Positions 1 to 9,279 of a DNA stretch of 64,000 nucleotides are shown one piece after another (positions within the stretch are counted from its first letter, which is position 1; every line of letters begins with the position of its first letter). A model generated the notes under the pieces. It worked only from the letters and a program-made list of their open reading frames with translations, was not told where the DNA came from and ran no database searches. Source of the DNA: Marinicellulosiphila megalodicopiae (GTDB lineage: Bacteria > Pseudomonadota > Gammaproteobacteria > Pseudomonadales > Natronospirillaceae); the NCBI RefSeq assembly GCF_045862395.1, contig NZ_AP023087.1, positions 1,302,001-1,366,000 of the forward strand. Reading direction: 5' to 3'. Made by a program: the position numbers and the translations under genes.

Positions 1-1262
1 CAATGGTTAGTGTACGAGTGGTAGAAGTGATTGCAGGTAAAACCGTTCTTGGGATTGAAGTGCCAAATGAGCACAGAGCAATTGTTAGATTGTCTGAAGT
101 ACTGGAAACTAAAATGTTTGATGAGGCTAAATCCCATTTAACCATTGCGTTAGGCCATGATATTAGTGGTGCGCCAGTGATTGCTGATGTGGCTAAAATG
201 CCACATTTATTAGTGGCAGGTACAACAGGCTCCGGTAAGTCGGTCGGGGTGAATACCATGTTGTGTTCACTTTTATACAAATCAACACCAGAGGATCTTC
301 GTTTAATTTTGGTTGATCCAAAAATGTTGGAATTGGCAATTTATGAAGGTATCCCCCATTTATTAACACCAGTAATTACCGATATGAAAGATGCCGCTAA
401 CGGCTTGCGTTGGGCTGTGGGCGAGATGGAACGACGCTATAAATTAATGTCTAAAGTAGGCGTGCGTAACATGGCAGGCTTAAACAAAAAAATTGTCGAT
501 TCATTAAAAAATGGTGAGCCTTTAAAGGATCCACTTTGGGATCCGGCTCAACATATTGATGGTTCTGTTCATCCAATTTTAGTAAAACTGCCTTCCATTG
601 TGATCGTAATTGATGAATTTGCCGATATGATGATGATGGTAGGAAAAAAAGTGGAAGAGTTGATCGCACGTATCGCACAAAAAGCGCGTGCAGCGGGGAT
701 TCATTTGATACTTGCAACTCAACGTCCATCTGTGGATGTGATTACAGGTTTGATTAAAGCGAACGTACCGACCAGAATGGCGTTTCAGGTTTCCAGCAAA
801 ATCGATTCAAGAACAATTTTAGATCAAGGCGGTGCAGAGCAATTATTAGGTCACGGTGATATGTTGTATTTACCACCTGGTTCTGGTTTACCAATTCGTG
901 TCCATGGTGCATTCGTTGACGATGATGAAGTGCATAGAATTGTGGATGATTGGAAACAGCGCGGACGCCCAGATTACATTGATGAAATTTTAGCGGGCGA
1001 TGCAGAAGAACAATTAAGCGTCGCAGGTATCGATGCTGCGCCTCGATCTGAAGACCCAGAAGCCGATGCTTTGTTTGATGAAGCCATCGCTTTTGTTACT
1101 ACAACAAGAAAAGTCTCCATATCTTCAGTTCAACGTAAATTACGTATTGGCTATAACCGAGCTGCTAACTTAGTAGAAGCCATGGAAGCGGCAGGGGTCA
1201 TTACAGGCCCAGGTCATAATGGTTCACGAGAAGTCATTGCTCCGGCTCCAGTAGAATTCTAA
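1..1262 (+). CDS. ftsK: DNA translocase FtsK, C-terminal part (5' end outside window)
   Basis: This is the motor and DNA-reading end of FtsK, the septum-anchored ATPase that pumps chromosome dimers through the closing septum and activates XerCD at dif. About 419 codons are visible. The Walker A motif GTTGSGKS lies near residue 73 of the visible part and the Walker B stretch IVIVIDEFAD near 200. The C-terminal winged-helix gamma domain, which reads KOPS sequences, covers roughly the last 65 residues and includes KVSISSVQRKLRIGYNRA. The reading frame is open at base 1, and the N-terminal membrane domain must lie upstream, so the methionine at base 3 is not taken as the start. The next gene, lolA, follows 16 bp downstream, a common gammaproteobacterial order. 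The assignment is secure. Confidence 0.97.
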   Translation, partial: MVSVRVVEVIAGKTVLGIEVPNEHRAIVRLSEVLETKMFDEAKSHLTIALGHDISGAPVIADVAKMPHLLVAGTTGSGKSVGVNTMLCSLLYKSTPEDLRLILVDPKMLELAIYEGIPHLLTPVITDMKDAANGLRWAVGEMERRYKLMSKVGVRNMAGLNKKIVDSLKNGEPLKDPLWDPAQHIDGSVHPILVKLPSIVIVIDEFADMMMMVGKKVEELIARIAQKARAAGIHLILATQRPSVDVITGLIKANVPTRMAFQVSSKIDSRTILDQGGAEQLLGHGDMLYLPPGSGLPIRVHGAFVDDDEVHRIVDDWKQRGRPDYIDEILAGDAEEQLSVAGIDAAPRSEDPEADALFDEAIAFVTTTRKVSISSVQRKLRIGYNRAANLVEAMEAAGVITGPGHNGSREVIAPAPVEF

Positions 1263-1278
1263 ACAGGAAAAAACCAAC

Positions 1279-2019
1279 ATGAAAAATAATTTAAAAAAAC
1301 TGACATTAGCATTAACTGTATGTTTACCAATTTGTGCATTTTCAGGTGTGCAAGGTGATGTAAACATTCAATCAACTCAAATTCCATCACCATTAATGCC
1401 AGCCCAAGAATCGCAAGCACCTGTCAATAATGAAATATTGATTGATCATTCAGAACAAGACACTCAATTGTTTATTGGAATAATCAGTTCCATGCAAACA
1501 ATGGAAGCAAAATTTGAACAACTGAGTATTAATAATTATCGCCAAACACAGCAAAGTTCATCGGGTGTATTTAAAGTAAAAAAACCTGGGAAATTCGCTT
1601 GGCTTATTGAAAAACCGTACGAGCAATATATTTTAAGTAACGGTAAAAAAGTATGGGATTACGATGTGGATTTAGAAGAAGTGAATATTTCTAAAGTGGA
1701 TGCACAAAACAGTCAAATGATGGATTTATTGCAAAGCGATAAAGAAGCGTTATTACTAAGCGATTACGCTATAAGTGCCGATCGATACGCAAGTGAAACC
1801 GTATTTACCTTTGTACCAAAATTAGAAAATAGTGAAATTGCCCAAATTTATATCAGTTTTGTAGGCAATGTTTTAAATTCTATTCGAATACAAACGGATT
1901 TAGAGCAGGCAACAATTTTTGAGTTTTCAGATGTACAAACCAATATTGAAATCAAAGACAGTGTGTTTGAATTAGCCATACCTGATGGAATTGATGTTTA
2001 TGATGAAACGCTTTTCTAA
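1279..2019 (+). CDS. lolA: Outer-membrane lipoprotein carrier LolA
   Basis: LolA is the periplasmic chaperone that takes lipoproteins from LolCDE and hands them to LolB at the outer membrane. The 246-residue product starts with a signal peptide (KKLTLALTVCLPICAFSG). A low-complexity linker of about 45 residues follows. The LolA fold then begins near residue 70 (MQTMEAKFEQLSINNYRQ) with the family hallmark FKVKKPGKFAWLIEKPYEQ. The linker makes it longer than the usual protein of about 200 residues. It sits between ftsK and rarA, its standard place, and its stop codon overlaps the rarA ATG by one base (TAATG), so translation is probably coupled. The AACAGGAAA stretch upstream is a good ribosome binding site. 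Confidence 0.95.
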   Translation: MKNNLKKLTLALTVCLPICAFSGVQGDVNIQSTQIPSPLMPAQESQAPVNNEILIDHSEQDTQLFIGIISSMQTMEAKFEQLSINNYRQTQQSSSGVFKVKKPGKFAWLIEKPYEQYILSNGKKVWDYDVDLEEVNISKVDAQNSQMMDLLQSDKEALLLSDYAISADRYASETVFTFVPKLENSEIAQIYISFVGNVLNSIRIQTDLEQATIFEFSDVQTNIEIKDSVFELAIPDGIDVYDETLF

Positions 2020-3323
2020 TGGATTTATTTGAAACAACTAATGAATTTGCCCCTTTAGCTGAACGTATGCGCGCAAACTCGTTAAATGAATACGTCGGCC
2101 AGCAACATATTTTGGCCAGCGACAAACCTTTGTATAAGGCGTTAACTCAAGACAAAATACATTCCATGATTTTGTGGGGGCCACCGGGGGTGGGTAAAAC
2201 CACCTTGGCTAAATTATTTGCAAAGCAATCTCAGTGTTATTTTCATAGTATCAGTGCAGTATTGGCTGGTGTAAAAGAAATAAAAGAAGCGGTCGAACAA
2301 GCCAAAATGCGTTTGCATCAAGGTCGTAAAACAATCTTGTTTGTAGATGAGGTGCATCGGTTTAATAAGTCTCAACAAGACGCTTTTTTACCCCATGTTG
2401 AAGCGGGCACCTTTGTGTTTATCGGTGCTACTACTGAAAATCCCAGTTTTGAATTAAACTCGGCATTATTGTCTCGAGCTCGAGTGTATGTATTACAATC
2501 GCTTCAACCAAGTGAATTAATTCAATTACTGAACCGTGCTAAAAATGATGAGCAATTAAAAAATAAATCCATCAGTGATGATGCAATAGAATTAATTGCT
2601 CAGGCCGTTGATGGCGACGCTAGGCGCGCATTAAATCTATTGGAGCTTGCCTGCGATTCTTCTGATGATGTGAACATTGAATCGGTAACGGGGTTGTTAG
2701 AACATTCTCCAAAACGTTTTGATCAAAAAGGCGACCGTTTTTATGATCAAATTTCTGCATTACACAAATCCGTGCGTGGCTCCTCTCCAGATGGTGCGTT
2801 ATATTGGTTTTGCAGAATGTTAGATGGCGGCTGTGACCCTATTTATGTAGCAAGGCGAGTCGTGCGAATGGCCAGCGAAGATATTGGTAATGCCGATCCG
2901 CGTGGTTTAAATCTAGCTATGAGCGCATGGGACGTGCAAACTCGCTTAGGCAGTCCAGAAGGTGAGTTAGCTATAGCGCAAGCTATTATTTATTTAGCCT
3001 GTGCACCCAAAAGCAATGCCGTTTATAATGCCTACAATCAAGTGCGCAAACAAATTCAAACTCAGCCTGATTATGATGTACCATTACATATCAGAAACGC
3101 ACCAACTAAGCTAATGAAAGATTTAGATTACGGCGCGCAGTATCGTTATAGTCATGACGAAGAGCATGCCTATAGCGCAGGCGAAAATTATTTACCTGAA
3201 GACATCAAACGCAGTGAATTTTATAAACCCGTTGATCGAGGCTTAGAAATTAAGTTAAAAGAAAAACTTGATTGGCTAAAACAATTAGACCTACAAAGTC
3301 CAAATAAAAGATACGAATCATGA
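2019..3323 (+). CDS. rarA: Replication-associated recombination protein A (AAA+ ATPase)
   Basis: RarA (MgsA) is a clamp-loader-like AAA+ ATPase that acts at stalled forks and single-stranded DNA-double-stranded DNA junctions. The 434-residue protein shows Walker A GPPGVGKTT near residue 54, Walker B ILFVDEVHRF near 105 and the sensor-like GATTENPSFE near 136. The family-specific C-terminal part includes ALYWFCRMLDGGCDPIYVAR and IRNAPTKLMKDL. Length and motifs are normal. It begins on the last base of the lolA stop and its own stop overlaps the crcB start as ATGA, so lolA-rarA-crcB form a tightly coupled operon. Confidence 0.96.
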   Translation: MDLFETTNEFAPLAERMRANSLNEYVGQQHILASDKPLYKALTQDKIHSMILWGPPGVGKTTLAKLFAKQSQCYFHSISAVLAGVKEIKEAVEQAKMRLHQGRKTILFVDEVHRFNKSQQDAFLPHVEAGTFVFIGATTENPSFELNSALLSRARVYVLQSLQPSELIQLLNRAKNDEQLKNKSISDDAIELIAQAVDGDARRALNLLELACDSSDDVNIESVTGLLEHSPKRFDQKGDRFYDQISALHKSVRGSSPDGALYWFCRMLDGGCDPIYVARRVVRMASEDIGNADPRGLNLAMSAWDVQTRLGSPEGELAIAQAIIYLACAPKSNAVYNAYNQVRKQIQTQPDYDVPLHIRNAPTKLMKDLDYGAQYRYSHDEEHAYSAGENYLPEDIKRSEFYKPVDRGLEIKLKEKLDWLKQLDLQSPNKRYES

Positions 3324-3727
3324 ATTTTCAAATATTAGCCATTGCCTTAGGTGGCGCAACAGGCGCATTAGCGCGTTATGGTGTTGGCACTTTAGTGCAT
3401 AAAACTTGGATGCCATTTGGAGTGTACACAGGTACATTTATAGCAAATAGTTTAGGTTGTTTCATTATGGGGTTGGCTTTTGTGTATTTTGATTTAAAAT
3501 ACAGCGCATTAACTTCATCAAACGAAGCGCTAGTGGCCATTCGACAATTTTGTATGATTGGATTTTTAGGCGCATTTACCACCTATTCATCCTTTTCGTT
3601 GGACGCATTTAAGATGTTACAACAGGGGCAAATATTTCATTGGGGTATTTATATATTTTCCACATTAATTGTGAGTATTGTGTCCTTAATGATCGGTGTA
3701 TTCATCGCAAAATTTTTACTAACATAA
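3320..3727 (+). CDS. crcB: Fluoride exporter CrcB/Fluc
   Basis: CrcB is a small inner-membrane fluoride channel that works as an antiparallel dimer. The 135-residue protein has four hydrophobic segments and the two diagnostic motifs, GGATGALARYGVGTL near the N terminus and GFLGAFTTYSSFSLD in the third helix; the latter holds the Phe-box and polar track. The start overlaps the rarA stop by four bases (ATGA). No fluoride riboswitch is visible in front of it, which fits an internal operon gene. serS follows after 53 bp. Confidence 0.95.
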   Translation: MNFQILAIALGGATGALARYGVGTLVHKTWMPFGVYTGTFIANSLGCFIMGLAFVYFDLKYSALTSSNEALVAIRQFCMIGFLGAFTTYSSFSLDAFKMLQQGQIFHWGIYIFSTLIVSIVSLMIGVFIAKFLLT

Positions 3728-3780
3728 TTAAAATTGTTCAATATGAATTGGACACTTACCTTTAATAAACAGGATTCTCC

Positions 3781-5061
3781 ATGCTAGACGTAAAACTGAT
3801 TCGTAAAGAAACCCAAAAAGTTGCGGATTTACTTAAGAAAAAACATTTCACATTAGACGTAGAAAAATTCAACGAATTAGAAACGAAACGTAAATCCGTT
3901 CAAGTAGAAACAGAAAGTCTACAAGCTGAAAAGAAACGTCAATCCAAGCAAGTAGGTTTGTTAATTAAAGAAGGCATGTCACCAACTGATGCCAAAGCAC
4001 AAATTGCCGATGAAATTGCAAAAATCAGCAAGCAATTAGATGAAAAAGAAGACGCGCTAAAAGTAATCCAAGCTGAGCTTGAACTGTTTTTAAACGACAT
4101 TCCTAATATTCCATCCGTTGACGTACCAGAAGGCAAAACAGAAGAGGACAATCAAGAAATATTAAAATGGGGCGAACCTGCCACTTTTGATTTTGATGTG
4201 TTAGATCATGTGGATTTAGGTGAACAAAATGGCGGGCTGGATTTTGAATCCGCCGCTAAATTAACAGGCAGTCGCTTTAGTGTTATGACAGGCACAGTGG
4301 CAAGAATGCACCGTGCGTTAATTCAATTTATGTTAAATACCCATACAAACGAGCATGGTTATAACGAAATTTACGTACCATACATGGTTAACGCCGATTC
4401 TCTAATGGGAACAGGACAATTACCAAAGTTTGCTGAAGATTTATTTAAATTAGAAGGTGAGCAAGAATATTATTTGATACCTACCGCTGAAGTGCCTGTT
4501 ACTAATATGGTTCGCGGCAAGATTTTAGATAATAAAGAATTGCCAATTCAGTATGTGTGTCATTCACCTTGCTTTAGATCAGAAGCGGGAAGTTACGGTC
4601 GTGATACTCGCGGTATGATTCGTCAACATCAATTTGAAAAAGTAGAATTATTACACATCGTCAAACCTTCAGAATCTGATGCTGCATTAGAAAAATTGGT
4701 CGGTGATGCTGAAAATATTCTTAAACTTTTAAATCTACCATACCGTAAAGTGATTTTATGCGGTGGAGATACTGGTTTTAGTGCATACAAAACTTACGAT
4801 TTAGAAGTATGGTTACCCGCACAAAATCAATATCGTGAAATTTCTTCATGCTCAAACATGGGGGATTTCCAAGCACGTAGAATGAGTGCACGCTACCGTG
4901 ATGAAGATGGTAAAACACAATTGCTACACACATTAAATGGATCAGGCCTAGCAGTAGGTCGTACATTAGTAGCGATTCTAGAAAACTACCAGCAAGCAGA
5001 TGGTCGCATCGCCGTGCCAGAAGTGTTAAAACCTTATATGGGTGGTGTTGATTTTTTATAA
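3781..5061 (+). CDS. serS: Seryl-tRNA synthetase
   Basis: This class II synthetase charges tRNA-Ser in the cytoplasm. The 426-residue protein has the N-terminal antiparallel coiled-coil arm at about residues 30-105, rich in Lys and Glu. The catalytic core carries motif 2 around CFRSEAGSYGRDTRGMIR and motif 3 as GSGLAVGRTLVAILE. Length is typical. The ribosome binding site is CAGGATTCTCC directly before the ATG. The gene ends just before a strong hairpin terminator at 5082-5107, closing the ftsK-to-serS run. Confidence 0.97.
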   Translation: MLDVKLIRKETQKVADLLKKKHFTLDVEKFNELETKRKSVQVETESLQAEKKRQSKQVGLLIKEGMSPTDAKAQIADEIAKISKQLDEKEDALKVIQAELELFLNDIPNIPSVDVPEGKTEEDNQEILKWGEPATFDFDVLDHVDLGEQNGGLDFESAAKLTGSRFSVMTGTVARMHRALIQFMLNTHTNEHGYNEIYVPYMVNADSLMGTGQLPKFAEDLFKLEGEQEYYLIPTAEVPVTNMVRGKILDNKELPIQYVCHSPCFRSEAGSYGRDTRGMIRQHQFEKVELLHIVKPSESDAALEKLVGDAENILKLLNLPYRKVILCGGDTGFSAYKTYDLEVWLPAQNQYREISSCSNMGDFQARRMSARYRDEDGKTQLLHTLNGSGLAVGRTLVAILENYQQADGRIAVPEVLKPYMGGVDFL

Positions 5062-5081
5062 GCTAAAAAATTGATAAAATT

Positions 5082-5107
5082 AAGACTGCTTTCGCAGTCT
5101 TTTTTTT
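5082..5107 (+). terminator. Rho-independent terminator after serS
   Basis: The arms AAGACTGC (5082-5089) and GCAGTCTT (5094-5101) pair perfectly around a TTTC loop and run into a stretch of eight T residues. It lies 20 bp after the serS stop. Confidence 0.9.
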
Positions 5108-5200
5108 GGCTTGAAGAAAAGCGAGAATAATGAATATCATAAATTGGCTAACGCCGTCGTATTTGCTAAAATCGCGCTTTATTTTTAAATAGTGATTTAC

Positions 5201-6571
5201 ATGTCTCAATCATACATTCCATTATCAATCAGCTTAACCCGCCAACCATGTTTAGTGATTGGGGCAGGTAATATTGCATCCAGCCGAGTTGAAAAATTAG
5301 TTGAAGCTGGCGCGGTTGTGACCGTGATTGCATCGAATATTGACGCTCGAATCGAACAAATGAGAGATGTTGAAATCATAAAACAGCCATATGCGAGCAT
5401 GGATTTATCAAAATATAAATTAGTAGTGATTGCTACCGATAACGATGAAGCAAACCAAACAGCGTTAAAAGACGCGCAACGCGGCGGTTGTTTAATCAAC
5501 AGTGCGTTTGATGGTTTGCAAGGTGATGTGATTTTTCCTGCGATTATCAAGCGTGGATTGTTTCAATTAGCATTAACCAGTCAAGGCGTGACACCCACAT
5601 TAACTCGTTTATTACGTGGATGGTTAGAAGCACGCATTCCGTTTGGTGTGTCTAACTTGGCTCAGTTTGCCAGCGAAAACGCAGGCACAATTAAGAAACG
5701 ATTCAAAACCGAACAACGTAAATATTTTTGGCAGTCATTGTTTCATGGAATAGCAGGGCAAAAATTAATGGATGGCGATCAATTATCATTGTCAGAAGTT
5801 GATGACTTAATTGAAAAGGCCGATGAATATAAACACAAAGGCGAAGTGTATTTAGTAGGGGCAGGTCCAGGTGACCCTGAGTTATTAACTTTTAAAGCGC
5901 TTCGTTTAATTCAGCAATCTCAAGTGGTGTTATACGATCGTTTAGTGTCCCAAGAAATTCTAAACATGATTCCAGCTGATGCGAAAAAAATTAATGTCGG
6001 CAAAGAGCGCGACATGCATTTAGTGCCTCAAGGTGATATTAATCAGTTATTGGCCGATGAAGCGAAAAAAGGCCAGCGTGTACTTCGCTTAAAAGGCGGT
6101 GATCCATTTATTTTTGGTCGTGGTGGCGAAGAGATCGAATTGTTATTTGATCAAGGTGTCCCATTTCAAGTGGTGCCAGGCATTACCGCAGGCGCAGGTT
6201 GTTCAAGTTATGCAGGCATTCCGTTAACTCATCGTGACTATTCACAATCAGTTCGTTTTATTACAGGACATTTAAAGAACGGAACATCTGATTTGCCGTG
6301 GCATGAATATCAATACGGTAATCAAACCTTGGTGTTTTACATGGGCTTAAAATCGTTGCGAATTATCTGTGAGCAGTTGATATTAGCTGGCAAACCCAAA
6401 CAAACACCGATTGCATTGATTCAAAAAGGCACCACTAAAGATCAAAAAGTTTGGACAGGCACATTAGAAACTATGGCTGATGATATCCAAAACGAAAAAA
6501 TCCAAGCTCCGACATTAATTATTATTGGCGAAGTAGTGAAGTTGCGTGAGAAGCTTGCTTGGCGAGGGTAA
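5201..6571 (+). CDS. cysG: Siroheme synthase CysG (multifunctional)
   Basis: CysG turns uroporphyrinogen III into siroheme for sulfite and nitrite reductases. The N-terminal half is the NAD-dependent precorrin-2 dehydrogenase/ferrochelatase, with the Rossmann motif GAGNIASSRVEKL near residue 21. The C-terminal half is the SAM-dependent uroporphyrinogen methyltransferase, from about residue 215, with VGAGPGDPELLT and GGDPFIFGRGGEE. Total length, about 456 residues, matches the fused enterobacterial type. I prefer the ATG at 5201 over the in-frame GTG at 5192, because the sequence then begins like other CysG proteins; neither has a clear ribosome binding site. It follows the serS terminator, so it has its own promoter. 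Confidence 0.95.
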   Translation: MSQSYIPLSISLTRQPCLVIGAGNIASSRVEKLVEAGAVVTVIASNIDARIEQMRDVEIIKQPYASMDLSKYKLVVIATDNDEANQTALKDAQRGGCLINSAFDGLQGDVIFPAIIKRGLFQLALTSQGVTPTLTRLLRGWLEARIPFGVSNLAQFASENAGTIKKRFKTEQRKYFWQSLFHGIAGQKLMDGDQLSLSEVDDLIEKADEYKHKGEVYLVGAGPGDPELLTFKALRLIQQSQVVLYDRLVSQEILNMIPADAKKINVGKERDMHLVPQGDINQLLADEAKKGQRVLRLKGGDPFIFGRGGEEIELLFDQGVPFQVVPGITAGAGCSSYAGIPLTHRDYSQSVRFITGHLKNGTSDLPWHEYQYGNQTLVFYMGLKSLRIICEQLILAGKPKQTPIALIQKGTTKDQKVWTGTLETMADDIQNEKIQAPTLIIIGEVVKLREKLAWRG

Positions 6572-6668
6572 GATTTATTTGTTTTGAATTAAGTGTTTAA
6601 AGTTAATGTATTTTCTTTGTATTAAACGTTACGAATTTTCAAGAATGGTAATAAAATTGATAAGGGAA

Positions 6669-7883
6669 TTATTGATATATGGGTAATTTCCAAAGGGCTT
6701 GTTTTATCAATTCAATCTCAAAAGATTGTTTGGATTTAGCAGGCGCTTCGATCCCGTCTTCAAATAAATCATCTTCTAAAGTTAATTTACTAGTTGATAC
6801 GTTAATAAAAAAATCACCTTGTTGATTTGATTTTATTTTATTAAATAAAACATCCGAAAATACAATCCCTGCTTGATTGGCCATGACGTCGCTGTAACTA
6901 AATTTAGTCGCACGGGTAGTTGCGTCGTTATTTTCTTTTACTTCTCCCATATATTCTGAAAAATTACTGCCACCGATTTGCTCTAAAAAAGCGGAGTAAA
7001 TAAAGTGTTTTGCCAAATCATATCGGTTTTGTAAAGTAAGCTTCACTGATGGTGAATTTAAATTCAAATTTAATAAACGGTTTGCTTGCGCAGTGTCAAC
7101 ACTTGCAAATAAAACAGACCAAAATACAATTCGATCCGATGGGTGTTTTAATTGATTGGTTAAATTAAATAAAACTAGCATCGCCTGTTGTAAGCTGGAT
7201 TTCGAATTACCCATTGTTTTTAATTGATTTTGAAAAGTAATATAAATGTTAGTAATTTGGGTGTTTGTATGGTTGTTTGATTGATTTAAACTATTTGAAA
7301 GTCTTTCATTCCAAGTGTATTTAATGATTAATGTGGAATCTAAAACGGTTAAAAATATATTTTCTTTAGTCAGTATTGATTCTAAACCCTGTTGTTGAAT
7401 GTGATTGGTGATTTTTTTGTTAAAAAAGTTTTTAGTGAAAATTGGAAAAACATGATGTTTTATTTCAATGGAATCAATTGGTGTTTGAAAGTTATTTAAT
7501 TTAATTGAAAATTTTACTGGGATGTACCGGGTTGTAAAGTATAAATCAATAGGGTGTTCGATAGATAAATCTATTGAATCTTGGTTTAATAAAAGTGTTG
7601 ATCGGGTGTCTGTGTTTTTAAACGTTTGAATTAATGAAAATATCAATGCTGTTTGTAATTGAGCTTCAGTGAATTCAATTACATAAACTTGCCCATTAAT
7701 ATGATAACGATTGTTAAATGTGTCGATTGTATTTTTGATTTCTAAAGATTGTTGAAAACTTAAAGTATTTTTATTGATAGTCGCATTGGATGACGTGAAG
7801 TAAAAAAAACCTCCCACTGCAAATAACAAAATAAGAATACTAATAAATAATATTCGTTTAAAAAGTGTCTTCAGTAATCTCAT
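6669..7883 (-). CDS. Membrane-anchored protein of unknown function
   Basis: I do not recognise this 404-residue protein. It begins with a basic stretch and one hydrophobic helix (about residues 12-29, ISILILLFAVGGFFYF). The remaining 370 residues look periplasmic, rich in Asn, Thr and Ile, with no cysteine motif and no second clear membrane segment. It is therefore probably anchored in the inner membrane by its N terminus. Its ATG overlaps the moaC stop by four bases, so it is translated with moaC as the last gene of the gloA-rmlD-moaC operon. Nothing in the sequence links it to molybdopterin synthesis. Confidence 0.75.
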   Translation of the reverse strand: MRLLKTLFKRILFISILILLFAVGGFFYFTSSNATINKNTLSFQQSLEIKNTIDTFNNRYHINGQVYVIEFTEAQLQTALIFSLIQTFKNTDTRSTLLLNQDSIDLSIEHPIDLYFTTRYIPVKFSIKLNNFQTPIDSIEIKHHVFPIFTKNFFNKKITNHIQQQGLESILTKENIFLTVLDSTLIIKYTWNERLSNSLNQSNNHTNTQITNIYITFQNQLKTMGNSKSSLQQAMLVLFNLTNQLKHPSDRIVFWSVLFASVDTAQANRLLNLNLNSPSVKLTLQNRYDLAKHFIYSAFLEQIGGSNFSEYMGEVKENNDATTRATKFSYSDVMANQAGIVFSDVLFNKIKSNQQGDFFINVSTSKLTLEDDLFEDGIEAPAKSKQSFEIELIKQALWKLPIYQ

Positions 7884-8383
7884 TTTATATCGCTTGGTAG
7901 AGATGAATTTGGATCAAATTTCCAATCACCACTTTTTCCACCGCTTTTTTCTAAAACACAAATTTGATCAATGCGCATTGTTTTATCTACCGCTTTGCAC
8001 ATATCATAAATTGTCAATGCCGCAACGTTAACGGCACATAAACTTTCCATTTCGACGCCTGTTTGCGCTGCAATTTTGCAAGTAGCAAAAATTATTACGC
8101 TGTGATTTGAATGATCCAATTCGATATCTACTGTCACTTTTGTCAGCATAATAGGATGACACAATGGAATTAAGTCCGGACATTTTTTCGCAGCTTGAAT
8201 GCCAGCAATACGAGCAATAGCTAATACGTCTCCTTTTTTATGACCCCCAGTTGCTAGTAATTCAAACGTATGAGCTTGCATACTTACAATTGCTTGTGCT
8301 GTAGCACTTCGGCTTGTAATGGCTTTATCGCTCACATCCACCATGTGTGCCTGACCTTTTTCATTTAAGTGAGTAAGATTCAT
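7880..8383 (-). CDS. moaC: Cyclic pyranopterin monophosphate synthase MoaC
   Basis: MoaC converts the MoaA product, 3',8-cyclo-GTP, into cyclic pyranopterin monophosphate, an early step of molybdenum cofactor synthesis. Hallmarks are KKCPDLIPLCHPI, TGVEMESLCAVNVAAL and the C-terminal EKSGGKSGDW. The open frame extends upstream, but the ATG at 8383 (MNLTHLNEKGQAHMVDVSDK) gives the usual 167-residue length. It also forms an ATGA overlap with the upstream reductase gene, so I choose it. No other moa gene is in the window. Confidence 0.94.
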   Translation of the reverse strand: MNLTHLNEKGQAHMVDVSDKAITSRSATAQAIVSMQAHTFELLATGGHKKGDVLAIARIAGIQAAKKCPDLIPLCHPIMLTKVTVDIELDHSNHSVIIFATCKIAAQTGVEMESLCAVNVAALTIYDMCKAVDKTMRIDQICVLEKSGGKSGDWKFDPNSSLPSDIK

Positions 8384-9279
8384 GATTCGTATATCGTATT
8401 TAATGTTCGTTGAAGGCCGCGTCGCCATGGTAATTGCTTAATGCCAAAAGTATGTAATAGTTTGGTGCAATTAAGGTTTGCATATTTTATATGAGTTAAT
8501 TGTGCCACTGTCGGATTAGATGCAATTACTTGTTCTGTAATAATTGAATCGTATTTTTTGGATCCGTTTATAATCGCTTTGGAAAACTCTAAAAAGTTAG
8601 TTTGATCCGATCCACCATAATGGTAAATTCCCCAAAGCGGAACATCAGCTTGGCAATTTATTTGATCTAACATCGCAACTATGACTCGGGCACAATCTAC
8701 ATTATGGGTTGGATTAAAATAATGCAATTCAGAAAAATATAATGTTTTGTTATCCTTGGCTAAAGTCAGTACGTTACTTAATAAATTATTGCCATGTTCA
8801 CTAAAAATCATTCCGGTTCTTAAAATAATGGCATTCCCGCCCACTTGCATGATTTTTTGTTCGGCTTTGTGTTTTGTTACACCAAAATGATTAATTGGAT
8901 TTGGGTTATCGCGTTCTGTGTATCCTGCTTTTCGTTCTCCATCAAATACTTGGTCGGTAGATAGCTGAATCAAAACCTTGTCAGTACGAACACATAGTTT
9001 TGCGATGTTTTCACAGGCTAATGTGTTCACCTCAATGGCTTCTTTGGCATGTTCTTCTACGTATTGCATATCATTTAGTGCGGCGCAATTAATCACAAAT
9101 AACGCATCGGATTCTGTAATGACCCGCTCTAAAGCAAAAACATCTGTAATGTCTAATCGGTGAACTCTAGGAAGGTTTGGTTTAATATCAAATGCTTGAA
9201 AAAAAATACTGTGCTCATCAAATTTTCGCATTAATGCCGTGCCGACTTGGCCACTTGCACCTAAAATTATGACATTCAT
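8380..9279 (-). CDS. RmlD-like NAD(P)-dependent sugar-nucleotide reductase (extended SDR)
   Basis: The 299-residue protein belongs to the RmlD/dTDP-4-dehydrorhamnose reductase branch of extended short-chain dehydrogenases. The cofactor motif GASGQVGTAL is at residues 7-16, and STDQVFDGERKAGYTE matches the family's serine-containing active-site loop. At the usual YxxxK catalytic site the sequence reads HFGVTKHKAE, so phenylalanine stands where the tyrosine is expected while the lysine is kept. That questions ordinary reductase activity. No other rhamnose-pathway genes are nearby. It starts directly after the gloA stop and overlaps moaC by ATGA. A role in dTDP-rhamnose synthesis should not be assumed. 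Confidence 0.8.
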   Translation of the reverse strand: MNVIILGASGQVGTALMRKFDEHSIFFQAFDIKPNLPRVHRLDITDVFALERVITESDALFVINCAALNDMQYVEEHAKEAIEVNTLACENIAKLCVRTDKVLIQLSTDQVFDGERKAGYTERDNPNPINHFGVTKHKAEQKIMQVGGNAIILRTGMIFSEHGNNLLSNVLTLAKDNKTLYFSELHYFNPTHNVDCARVIVAMLDQINCQADVPLWGIYHYGGSDQTNFLEFSKAIINGSKKYDSIITEQVIASNPTVAQLTHIKYANLNCTKLLHTFGIKQLPWRRGLQRTLNTIYES

